From Codonopsis lanceolata (Eukaryota > Streptophyta > Magnoliopsida > Asterales > Campanulaceae): DNA of 64,000 nt. This document shows positions 45,150 through 56,208 of the stretch, in pieces. The notes beneath the pieces are model-generated. The model ran no database searches. It was given only the letters and a program-made list of their open reading frames with translations, and was not told where the DNA came from. The DNA is taken from positions 164,713,824 to 164,777,823 of the forward strand of contig CM028377.1 of NCBI GenBank assembly GCA_013146195.2, written 5' to 3'. The number at the start of each line of letters is the position of its first letter. Within the stretch, counting starts at the first letter, position 1. Both the position numbers and the translations under genes were made by a program.

Positions 45150-47571
45150 TGTAACACCCGACAATTGCATATTTTATTAATTGTGCATTAGGGTGCATTA
45201 GCATAATTAATTAAGTGCAACGTGTTATGTTTAATGTGTTTATGTGTTTGTGTTATGGACTTGGGTAATTTCCCTACGAGACTCCATTTGAGCTCAAGAT
45301 ATGTTGGGCTTGATGTGTGACGTATTTAAAGTTCATATTGGACTTTGGTTATGTTAGTTATGATTTATAACGTTGGAATAGAAAATGACACGTTAAAGTT
45401 GGAAAATATATTTTTTCAACTAGATTGACCCGAAATATATTGTACGTTATGTGTTTCTTTTTATATTGTTAAATTATATATTTATTTTAAACTTGACTAA
45501 TTAATAATGATTAGTTAGTGTTTATTTGGGTCTAATTGATGAGTAATTGGTTCGAGATTTTTGACTTTTGACCAAATAATAATGCTGACATATTAAATGA
45601 CTAATTATATACATTATATTAATTCACACCAAGTGACTATTCATTTGGTTTTCAACCGACATCACCAATTTAACAAGTCTGTTTGCTTTATTTTGTCTTT
45701 GTTTTGGTTTGACCATTTTGGTCGGTGGTGGACACCCCTAGTCCTTTTATTCGATATTTGAGCAGTGACTACTTTATTTTCCTTTCTTCACCTGCGTCCG
45801 TACGCTATATCTGTGAGTTCGAGGGTTCGAGCTATTAAACTCGATTTGTTAACGAAATATTACTTGTTTTTAATTCCGACTCCGCATGGGTGTTCTATGT
45901 GTTGAGGGCTACAATTATGCCCGAATATTTTCTGTTTTTACTTATATTTTTCGGTAGAGGTAAGTTACTATCACATTCCCTTTGTATGTAATAATAACAT
46001 ACATGAACTGTGGGCTACTCTCATACGATTTGTTTTGAATATGGAGTATAAATAATTTAGTTACGAATTATTATTAATTTTAACTGGTTAATGTATTAAA
46101 TGGTTTTAAACCATTATTATGCCGAGTAATACATTAGTGAGATTGTGTTAGGATGAATACTGCAAATCGCGGTGATGCCCGAAATTTATAAATATTAAAC
46201 AAATGACTCAACTGAGTCGATTTAGAGACAATAAAATATAACGAGTGACGTGTTTGATTCCTACGATAATAGGGAATACTTTGGTGTAGTTTTATTATAT
46301 GTAAAATATTACATTACCTTAGTATTTGTGTGTAAGAAAATAAATACTTTAATTGTTTATTTATAGGCAAATAAGTATGCTTGTTATGTGTGTTGAGCTC
46401 CCCTACTTTGGGACAAGACGGTTGTGTTTATTAGCAAGTAAACATCTACTTGTGTATTGCATTGAGTCCAGCTGGCATATGTGGGTGTGTCAACAATGGG
46501 ACGACAATAGTCTTTACGAGAGTTAAATCTCGTGATCATTACGGGTCGTTGCATGCGTCTCTCCCTTGTTATTGGCTGTGACAAGGATGTAGCCTTGTTA
46601 GAGCAATTCGCATGACAAACAGAAGGCTAGACTCTTGGGTAAAACTCGGGGTGATGAGACTCCTAGTTAAGTCCCAAGGTCATTGGTTCTTGATACTATT
46701 GGGTTCAAACATGGTTCAGCATGTGATCAGACATGTATCAGCGTGTGTATTACGGCAACAACACAACTATGGTATTTGAGATACGAGCTGAGATGGAAAG
46801 CTCGCCTACAGTTGCATATCCTAATTATGTATTTAATTACGTTGAGTCAATGTGCATTATAATATGATCAATGTGATGTGTGCAAGTATATGTACAACTA
46901 TACTTGATTTACATATGTGTTTATAACATGTGCATAACAGCATGCCATGTAGTTGCATATAGTAACTTACTGAGTTATCACTCACCCCATTCCCTTTATT
47001 TGTTTTCCTTAGATCCCAGCCAGGCAGGGAGTTCGAGGTGAGGCCAGCGAGACACTCGTGTACAGCAGGTTGTCTTTTGTTATGCAGTTCCATAGGAGTT
47101 TGTATTTGTATAGTGTGAGGATGAGTTGTTGTTATGTATAAGCTCTACTTTGGGTACTTTGACGTTACTGCTCTTGTACTATCTTTTGATGCCGAAGTTT
47201 AACTACGTGCATGTGTATTATATTACGTGCATGTGTACAGCAAGTTGTCTTTTGTTATGCAGTTCCATAGGAGTTTGTATTTGTATAGTGTGAGGATGAG
47301 TTGTTGTTATGTATAAGCTCTACTTTGGGTACTTTGACGTTACTGCTCTTGTACTATCTTTTGATGCCGAAGTTTAACTACGTGCATGTGTATTATATTA
47401 CACTAATTCGTTGGTTGTGGTGTTTATATTAATCACAGGAGTGACTATGTTTTATCAGATGATTTTGTTAGCCTATTATTAGTGGAGGCTTTGCACGTGT
47501 TTTGTTGTTTTATATGTTTGTTCGACGCTCGACCCGAGGCTCGTATAGAGATTGGGGGTCGGGTTGTCGTA
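45150..47571 (+). repeat. Gypsy 3' LTR with internal tandem duplication
   Basis: 2,422 bp, about 350 bp longer than the 5' LTR. Part of the excess is a block near 45785-45950 that the 5' LTR lacks. The rest is a tandem duplication of about 175 bp (47058-47232 and 47233-47400), found in no other LTR copy here. Confidence 0.9.
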
Positions 47572-49051
47572 ATTTTCCACCAATGCCCATCCCAAATGAA
47601 AATTGGACACAAATAACATGAAATATAGACTTTTGTGGGAACATAGACAGCTCTAGTTCGATGATCGAACAACAGGTGCAGAAGACAATATCAACTCCTT
47701 GAATGACGATCAACGACACTGTTTTGAAGGTGTAATCTCATCAGTACTTGCAAATCATGGGAAAACCTTCTTCTTGAATGGTGGTGCTGGAATGGGTAAA
47801 ACATTTTTATACAACACCATTGCATGAAAGTGTCGAACCCTTGGTCATATCGTGATTTGTGTTGCATCATCTAGAATTGCATCGTTGTTGTTAGTAGAGG
47901 GTAGAATTACGCATTCTACGTTTTGTCTCCCATTAAATGTGTTGGAGGACACCGTATGTTCCTTCACTAAGAGTTGATCGCAGCCTTCAAGTTGTTCGTG
48001 ACAACAATGATCTTTTCGGTGGAATTATGGTAGTACTTGGTGGAGATTTTCGCCAAACTTTACATGTTCAAAAGGATATCGTGAGCAAATTGTGGGATCA
48101 ACTTTTCAAAAATCATCACTTTGGAATAAGATACATATCTTGACTCTATCGGAAAACATGCGATTAAATCGAAATGAGTCTGCAAATGTTGAATTCGCTA
48201 CATATTTGAATGAGGTAATATCAATCTTACACATCTAGTGTTAAATGATGTTAAACTATCATTAATAAACATTTTATAATTTCAATCACTAGGTGGGATC
48301 CAATCAAAATGAACTCATCGATTTACCTTCATCAATTCGAAGTGTAAAGACCTACTTGAACTAATAAGAGAAGTGTATCCACATCTGCATATGGCGGGGA
48401 CTTCTACATCAAAAATTTAACTGATCGTACTATTCTCTCTGCACGTAATGATGATGTTAATAAAATAAATTTTGAAGCACTAAATATATTCCCGGAAATT
48501 TCATTAGTTATTTATCAGTAGACAAAAATGTAGAAGATGATGCAAGTGATCCGATCATGGCAAATCGATACCCGGTCGAATATTTGAACTCATTGAATCC
48601 TATTGGTCTCCCCCTTCAGACCTCCAATTGAAAGTCGGTTGTCCCGTTATTTTGCTTAGGAATCTTGCCCCATAAGATAGTCTTTGCAATGGAACAAGAC
48701 TGAGAATAGTTAGATGTGCGCAACGCATTATTGAAGCTGAAATCTTAACTGAAGATAAAGCTAGCAATTTGGTATTTATACAAAGAATTTCTCTTACGCC
48801 TTCTGCTTCTGAACTTACTATTCTCCATTATAAGATGACAATTTTTAATTAGGGTAGCCTTTGCAATTACTATAAATAAATCACAAGGCCAATCTGTTAA
48901 ATTTGTCGGCATTGACCTTCGAACGCCAGTGTTTACTTTTGGTCAATTATACGTTGCACTATCTTGATGTACTATATTCAGTAGAATAACAATCCTCTTA
49001 CCGTCAAAAAAAGAGAGTTCGAATATAGTTTATCCGGAAGTTCTTCTATAA
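47572..49051 (+). pseudogene. Helitron RepHel helicase domain, copy C
   Basis: This continues the reading cut at 38298. It has LNDDQRHCFEG, Walker A GGAGMGKT (about 47781-47804, with Thr to Met inside the loop but GKT kept) and IVICVASSRIAS. The CSFTK sequence joins out of frame to VDRSLQVVRDNNDLFGG, so the Walker B segment is missing as in copy A. VVLGGDFRQT (about 48029-48058) is intact. An intron-like break precedes GSNQNELIDLPSS. C-terminal motifs end at VYPEVLL (stop at 49049). Several private frameshifts (for example near 48420 and 48840) show independent decay. Confidence 0.9.
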
Positions 49052-49203
49052 TACTTTTACAACAGGTATAAAATCCTATTTTAAAGCTACATGATTTTCT
49101 TGAATCTAACTATAACTTATTTTTAAGAAATTGTTCATTTTTACATTTGACTCAAATTTAAAATTTATATAGTTTTTTTTAACTAACGCACACTTTCAAA
49201 TAG

Positions 49204-49718
49204 ATCCCCGCAACTCCATTTGATACGTCACCTTCAACACCACCTCCCCCTCCACCTGATTCTTATGATTCTGATTTTGTAGAAGAATTTGTAAGCACTA
49301 TTTTTTTAGATAAGTGTTAATAACTACATTTGATACAAGTTTTACATTTACATAATTTATATCTGACTAATTGTTTCAAATAGGTCCCTTCAACCCCACC
49401 TCCAACTCCACCTACATCTCCGACACCCCCTTCACGTACATTTCAAATTGCAGTATGACATATATCCATAGTATTGTATGATGATATGTGGGAGGATTGG
49501 AATTTTGTAGATGAAGCAGTAAATTCTTTTTTTTATATTTTAATTAAACGACTATAATGCATAAAATATGGTTAACTAATTGGTTTGAATTTTATTTGTC
49601 TCATGTGTAGGTGGAAATAATGGACAAAGTTATTGCATGTCATGTTTCTAAATCAAGCATTGTTGTGAAGCAAGAGCCCCTAAAAAATACTGAGTTTTTG
49701 TTATTGAAAAAACAATAA
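49204..49718 (+). pseudogene. Proline-rich multi-exon tail, copy C
   Basis: Three exon-like blocks with consistent phase 0: 49204-49290 (87 bp), 49384-49518 (135 bp, donor GT after GAAGCA) and 49611-49718 (108 bp, ending in TAA). The encoded stretches include TPPPPPPDSYDSDFVEEF, TPPTSPTPPSRTFQIAV and VEIMDKVIACHVSKSSIVV. Block 2 has a TGA after QIAV; the inverted copy has GAA in that place, so the ancestral frame was open there. The function is unknown to me, and the tail could be either a part of RepHel or a captured gene piece. Confidence 0.5.
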
Positions 49719-49780
49719 AATGTTCTTTTTACATGTCTATTTTTTATAAATTAAATTAAATGCCCAAGTAAAATATTTTA

Positions 49781-50440
49781 AATTAACCAAACCGTAATTA
49801 TCCAGTTTCTTCTCCCTACCAAGTCACGTGGGAATTATTTCTTGTTTTACTAGAATTTGTGGCTTTGATTGTTATGGTAATTAATTGAATCAATTTAATT
49901 TTTGTTTCGCCTCGATTTATATTTTTTATTTTGGTCGACCTAGATTTACTTTTACAAATATTTAGTTTGTAGCTTTGTAATTAATTTTTGTAATTTTAAA
50001 TATTTGTATGCATTTTAATTTCTTTCTTTTTTTAAAAAAATTGTGTTATGTTTCCCTTATTGATCTGAAATCTTTGTGACTTCGATTTCGAATAGTCTCT
50101 TGTTAGTTCACTCTCTCTCATGCAATTTATTTTATGATTTTTGTTTGCTGAGATTTTCATTTTTAAGATTATTTCAACTAACAGATGTTTGATCGGTGTG
50201 TGTGTGAGGGATAATGCTTTTGGATGTTTAATTATACTCTTTTTAGATGAGTTACAAAATGTTACAATCAATAAAATGTGTTATCTTTTTTTTTAGTTTT
50301 TGGGATGTATTTTCTTTGTGTAATGCACATTGATCTGACCCTTACAAAATTTCAAGTATATATTAATTTATTCACATCATGCTCGCTTTATACTTACGTC
50401 CATATTGACATCGTGTCATAGGCACAAGAACGAAATCTGG
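49781..50440 (+). mobile_element. Remnant of the short Helitron-like unit, copy C
   Basis: Homologous to 21263-21906. About 300 bp that would contain the RepHel 3' terminus and the 5' TC end are deleted at 49780/49781. The 3' hairpin region is kept and ends in CTGG (50437-50440), a permitted CTRR variant, followed again by TC. Confidence 0.7.
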
Positions 50441-52440
50441 TCTATATGTGTTTATTATTTGGTTTTTGTGTGTTTTTTTTTTTTTGTTGGGAAAATATTT
50501 GGTTTGTGTAGAGTAAGAGTATTGGGGGGTTACTTGTATTTCCTTAGGTTAGGGTTTTATTGTAACAAGGTCAAATAGTAATGAACTAGATTAAGAGTTT
50601 TGTTACATGCCCAATAGTACTGCATTGGGTCATTAATAAGAGCTGGATTTATGATACTGGTCAATGGAAGCTAAAATAATTAGAAATCAATTAATTCAAA
50701 CAATTTATTTGATATTGGTCAATTTGCGTTTTATATACCTAAAAGATCCTTAAATCCTAAATTGAAATTACATATTTTTACCTTCTTGTACCCAATCACA
50801 TCGAGGAAATTTATTGCTAATAGTAGTTTTTTTTTCCTTTTTACTTTTAATGACCATAAACTAAACAAAATAAATGACAATAATCAAATCACAAAATAGA
50901 TAAATAAAATTAAGAAGTTTGAAAACCTAACGTTGGTTGTCTTGGTCAAGCTAAAATAGTCATGTACGTACACTTGATGTCTTAGCTCAATTCTTAGATG
51001 TACAATACTTTGAGGACCTTTGCTTTGGAAACCGGTTTGGGAACCCTATATAGCCAGGGTTGCAGTTGGATAATATTACGAACAAACTACTCGAGGTTGG
51101 CGTGTGTTAGGTTTGGTAAAAAGCTGCGTTGTGAGATAATTTTGTCAATCTCAAACAAACTTTGAAGCTCGTCAATTTAGACAGTACTCCGTCATTTTGA
51201 AATGTTTTAATTAAATAGCATATTTTTAAAAATTAAATAATAAAAGTGTCATTTTTTTTTAAAAAAGTTTAACTTTCAAATGAGGTCTTTTTGCTTGGAA
51301 CGGAGGGAGTATTTAGCATACTAGATCCTTTTCATAGACAACTGAAGTAAAATATATAGGATGTAGTTCAACTCAATAAGCGGGGGTTAATTTAAGAGTA
51401 TGAAAATAGACCAACCTAAAAACCAATATCAATTGACGAAGCTCCATTTTATTTTATAGTTACTTGTTTTTTTATAATTATTTTAGTTTTCATTGACTAA
51501 AAGTCACCAATGATTATTGAAAGAAAACAATAAAATCCGGTCACACATACTCTTAGTACACCTAGGAAGATTCCATTTGTTTTCTTCCTAAATTGGAAAA
51601 TAATCTTCTCATCCTCTTAGTTAGTAACTTTAAGAAGTCTTCTCCCTATTGTGTATTTGCTCTTCTTATTAAAAATAGCCTTAGGAAATTGGTTTTTTCA
51701 CACAATGTAGATGCTATAACCATATTGCATCCATCGTTCCGTACGTATTCTTTCAATATATTGTTTCTTATTTAAAAGTTTCTGACAATTGCCTAATACC
51801 CTACCTTGAGAATTGTTTGAGGCGATGGAGCTCAACTATTTTGTACTCGTAGGACTGTTCCTGCCAGATCTTTACTTTTCGGCAAGTGGAACGAGTCTAT
51901 AAGGGAAAGCTTGTGTGGGAGATTCTTCCAGCCGATGCTTATCTCGGTATATGAAAGTAGTAGTAAAAATAAAGAAAATTTCTTTTGTGCAATATTTATA
52001 GTAAATGTACAAGTTTATGTAAGCTAAGGAAATTGTAAAAATATTGTACATACTAAATAGCGATATTGGTGAAATGGTGGGAGATAAAAAGTATTGCATA
52101 TTTCTTAGGAATCTTTTCCTTAGAGTACTAATATCATCTTAATGTATTTATTTGGTTTCAACTGAAAATATAGTTATAACCTTTGACCAATTTTGTGGTA
52201 ATTGATGAAGTAAATTGAATAAGTGATAAAGTGGAATCATTTATAACATTTGACCAAAATTTAAGAAAATCAAATCAAACATTGTGATTGATATATTTAA
52301 GGGAACTTTATTTTAAAAAAGATATTGCACGGGATCCAGAAGTGATATATCAAATCACTGTTTGATAAACATTTATTGTCTTTAAGTAATAAAATTTTCA
52401 ATCGTGGATACAATTAAAAGTTCTATCAATTTTCAACTAT
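50441..52440 (+). mobile_element. 5' part of a further Helitron unit (copy D)
   Basis: Homologous to 21907-23930, including the Stowaway-like MITE (51187-51309). Homology ends at about 52440, just before the Rep coding region would start. The array ends here and unique sequence leads to the LBD gene. Confidence 0.75.
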
Positions 52441-53731
52441 AGAACTTCCTAAAAAAATTATAGAACTTCCTAGAAGTAAGTTAATTTATAATTATCTTTG
52501 GTGAAAAGTTAAGCAAGCTCAACAAAAAAAAAAAGAAAAGAAAGGTAAGACTATTTTTTTAAAACAAAAGAACTAATATGTTTTTTTTCTTGTCAAATAT
52601 GGTTCAATTGAAAATTACCAATACTTTTAGTTAGCATTTGTTCCTATGCTATAAATGATAGGCCTTACCAGCAAGCTTGTGTAGATTAAATTGTTACAAT
52701 GTTGTTCTAGATTATGCATAGATCTCGGGTTCGAGATTTATGGGGAATAGAAACGCAGCTGCGTAAAAAAAATTGTGGGAGATCTTTATCGTCCTTGTGG
52801 TTCGACCCGACTCGAAGAATTTGTTTTGAACTTTCAGACGCCTTAAGCTTTTAACCGAAAAAAGAAGAATATGTTTTTTATAAGACGGTTTTACGGATTT
52901 TAATTAATAAAGCGAAACATCGTTTTCTTACACCTCAATCCATCAATATGTGGTGGCTCGGGTAAGAAGGATCCGTATTACCCAAAAAAAAAATCTTTAA
53001 GTCCGTCTAAGTTTTTGCCAAAAAAAAAAAAAAAAAGGCTTTGGTCAATTGCTCTAATGTTTTATGGTCTTATTTTATTAAGAAATTTTGGAAACTACAA
53101 ATGTTTAATATTTATAACAGAATAAATATATTTTTTAAATATATACATACATATATATATCTACATATCCAGCTAATTAAGATTATTATTAATTTTAATT
53201 TTAATTTTTTGCTTTGAGTGGTGGGAGTAAATGATTTTTTTGTGATTGAGTTTCATATCAACTATGACTGTTAGACATTTTTATGAATGTTAATTGGTAA
53301 CATTTGTAAAACAAGTCTCACTTTCTCACAAATAAACCTAAGAACTTAAGAAAAAAGATTTTACGGGTATTTTAAATAAAACCAAGTTAGTATTTTTCTG
53401 ATCCCGTTGATCTTATACGTGGTGTATAGGTTGGTTAAGTTATGAAATACTAGAACTCTGATTTGGAGAGTTACGAGGGAGCCTTAGAATTAACATAGCT
53501 TGTCAGGACACCTACTCATAAATCTCATAAATAAATAGGAAAACTTTGTGCATTTTGAAATCATTCAAACACAATATAATCACGTCCCGTAAATCTCTCT
53601 TCCACATCCTATCGTTTTTCAAAACCGTATCCGTTAAGATCGTCCACTCTCTCTCTTCCATTTTCTCAACCCTACGAGAAAAGACAGGATCATTTCACGC
53701 GGCGATGTTTTCTTGAAAACCCCTTAAAAAA
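52441..53731 (+). other. Upstream region of the LBD gene
   Basis: AT-rich, apparently single-copy sequence with poly-A runs near 52525 and 53020 and no supported gene. The last part has a TATA-like ACAATATAAT (53571-53580), about 155 bp before the ATG. It also has a CT-rich stretch (53590-53670) that could be 5' leader. No transposon signature is visible between the array end and the gene. Confidence 0.5.
53571..53580 (+). promoter_or_regulatory. Candidate TATA box of the LBD gene
   Basis: ACAATATAAT stands about 155 bp before the start codon, followed by a CT-rich stretch typical of plant 5' leaders. Position and composition are the only evidence. Confidence 0.3.
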
Positions 53732-54435
53732 ATGAATCCACACAAACAGATACAAAACCCCAACACAAGTACTAGAAATCCTCCCCTAGCTGCTACTGGT
53801 CCCGGCGGCTCAACTAACACTCAAGCATGCGCTTCATGCAAATACCAACGCCGAAGATGTGCTCCAGACTGTCTCCTAGCCCCTTACTTCCCTCCCAACC
53901 GCCCTAAAGAATTCCTCAACACCCGACGTCTCTTCGGCGTCAGCAACATCTCCAGGGTTATAAAATCAGTACCCCCTCCCGCTCAGGAACTTGCCGTAAA
54001 ATCCATGATCTATCAAGCTAACGTCCGCGCCCTCGATCCAGTTGGTGGGTGTTATGGAATAATAAAAGACCTCGAGAAACGGATAAATCAGAGTAAAGCA
54101 GAGCTCGAGTTTGTGGTTTCTCAGCTTGCTTATTTACGTGCATCTCAGAATGATGATGCAGCCGCCGTCGCCATGCAAAACCCTAATTTTGAGTATGATA
54201 ATCATGAGGCCGTGCATGAGATGAATATTAATGTTGGAGTACAAAATGATTATATGGGTCTTAATGTTGACGCTTTTGGGGCTGTTAAATTTGATAATGG
54301 GGCTTCTTCATCGGGATCATCATCTTTTGTTCTGCAAAGAAATAAGAGAGTGCCTCCCCTTGCCATGGAGGAGCTGGATGATGTGAAACCCTTGCAAAAG
54401 GTGAAGGTTGAATCTAGAAAATCTATACAATCCAG
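53732..54435 (+). CDS. LOB-domain (LBD) transcription factor, exon 1
   Basis: Nuclear DNA-binding protein of the plant-specific LBD/ASL family. The Cys motif CASCKYQRRRCAPDC has the C-x2-C-x6-C-x3-C spacing (residues 33-47). The GAS-type block runs from FGVSNISRVI (about residue 68) to VGGCYG. Ile111, Ile118, Leu125 and Leu132 lie at seven-residue intervals, the coiled-coil of class I members. The sequence seems nearest to LBD22/LBD27-type proteins (inference). The ATG is the first in frame, preceded by AAAAAA. Reading on would stop at 54454, but TCCAG-GTTTGT at 54435/54436 is a good donor, and exon 2 at 59212 joins in frame to give about 276 residues. No lesion is visible. Confidence 0.93.
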
Positions 54436-55233
54436 GTTTGTATTATCTTTCTGATTTAATTTTTTTCCTTTATTAGATGAATCGTTATTATTTGGAATGT
54501 GCTATTGTTGCTACAATTGATGCTAATTGCGCCGTCCAATAGGTAGAGAATATACGATCGAGAATATAGCCCAAAATATTCTGTCATTACCTTACATAAT
54601 TGAAAATTTATGTGAATTTTAATTTTATTTACATATGGGAGTTTTAGAAGTTTAATGGACTCAAATTTTGACCTTAAGATACGAGGACATTGAGTGTATT
54701 TTTTAGTGTACATTTGAGTGACCAAAGCATTATCATAGAGAAAATCATAACGTATCATGTAAATTCAGGAATGACACCAAACCAGTTTTTATTTAATGCC
54801 CTTGTTGTAGTGAACAAACATAAGAACTTTTAAAACAAATACATGCATTTTATGAACAACCACTAGATATGATCCAAGATTTCTCATTCATTAGATCACA
54901 ACTAGTCCAAGTAGGGCTGTCAAATAGGGCAAAACCATACAGACATGCCCACCCCGCCACCTATTAGGGGCAGGTTGGGCTGGTGTATTCGATACCCGTT
55001 TTGGATATGGGTTTTCGGGCTTTGCCCGCATGGGAAGCGGGCATTTGCGGGTTGGGGGCCTTGAGGCGGGGCGGGCAGCCCGCACATTCTGGAGAATTTG
55101 ATCTGGACTCTTGTTTGCACATTATTTCTGGAATCTGGACACTCAAAGCGAGTGAGCGGCCCAGGCCGGCAAGCCCATTTCAATTTGGCTTAATAACTTA
55201 GCCCTTAGGCCTTAGGGTTATCTAAGTGACTAA

Positions 55234-56208
55234 GGCTCCATTTGTTTCACGAAAAATAATTTCAGAAAATGATTTCCGGAAAATGATTTCTGGAAAATGA
55301 AAATATTTCATTTTCAGGTGTTTGGTAAATATTTTCAAAATATACCGGAAAACATTTTCGGATGTTTGGCAAATACACGGAAAATGTTACGGAAAACAAT
55401 ATATGAATAAATACAAAAAGTATACTCTAATATTACTTCACTTATTGAATATAAAATATTGTTGAAATTTAAGTAATTTTCTTTTAATAACCTTCAATTT
55501 ATCATTAATGATGTCAAATCAATAAGTTTCATATTTTTTCAAGCTCACAAATAATTCTTTATTAATAATTGATATGAAAATTTGTTTTAAAAAATAAAAT
55601 ATACTCCCTCCGTCCCTAAATTGTCGTCCTCCTTTCCTTTTTTGTCCGTCTCAAAATAATTGTCCAGTTTGAAACTTACATTTTTAGAACATCACTTTTA
55701 CCACTTTACCCTTACTATTTCACTCTACTTTAATTATGAGCCACATACACATGGGCTTTAAAGGAAACTACACATTAAACCAATATAAATAATCAAGTAG
55801 GACGATTATTTAGGGACGGAGGGAGTATAATGTTTGGGACGTTCTTAAATTATAACATAATATAGTGGACACTAATTTTAGGATGTATTGAATATTTCTT
55901 AAAATTAAAATTTATAAATAATGTGCACAAACTTCATTTATATTTTTAAACAATTTATTTGTTAAGTGAAATATTGTGCTTGTATGTAAATATGTGTAAT
56001 TTTGGAAGGGCGCGGAAGGTTGCTCGAACATTCGGAAAATGACTTACGAAAAATAAATCCATAAGTCATTTTTCGGAAAAAAAAATAGCTTCATTTTCCA
56101 TTGACTCGGAAAAACTTTTATGTTGACTACATTTTCCTAAGGCTACCAAACACCGGAAAATGAGAAAAATGTTTTCCGGAAGTCATTTTCGGTGAAACAA
56201 ACGGAGCC
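55234..56208. mobile_element. Harbinger/Tourist-like MITE
   Basis: Inverted ends GGCTCCATTTGTTTCAC and GTGAAACAAACGGAGCC, followed inward by GAAAAT/ATTTTC-rich subterminal repeats, are flanked by TAA on both sides. A 3-bp TAA/TWA duplication and GG...CC termini with TTTGTTT fit the PIF/Harbinger superfamily. It is 975 bp including a Stowaway (55604-55825). No coding region. Confidence 0.75.
55604..55825. mobile_element. Stowaway MITE
   Basis: 222 bp with inverted ends CTCCCTCCGTCCCTAAATTG and its complement (TTTAGGGACGGAGGGAG), flanked by TA. This is the canonical plant Stowaway (Tc1/mariner) terminus. It is the innermost of three nested insertions in the LBD intron. Confidence 0.9.

Larger units (their letters stand above)
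38298..47571 (+). mobile_element. Ty3/gypsy chromovirus retrotransposon inserted in Helitron copy C
   Basis: LTRs at 38298-40363 and 45150-47571 start TGTAACACC and end TTGTCGTA. The 5-bp duplication ATTTT flanks the element (38293-38297, 47572-47576) inside the RepHel reading frame. The coding order is gag, protease, RT, RNase H, integrase, chromodomain: the gypsy order, with a chromodomain as in chromoviruses. The LTR length near 2 kb and the zinc-knuckle pair suggest the Tekay clade (inference). Many stops and frame changes make it non-functional. Confidence 0.95.
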
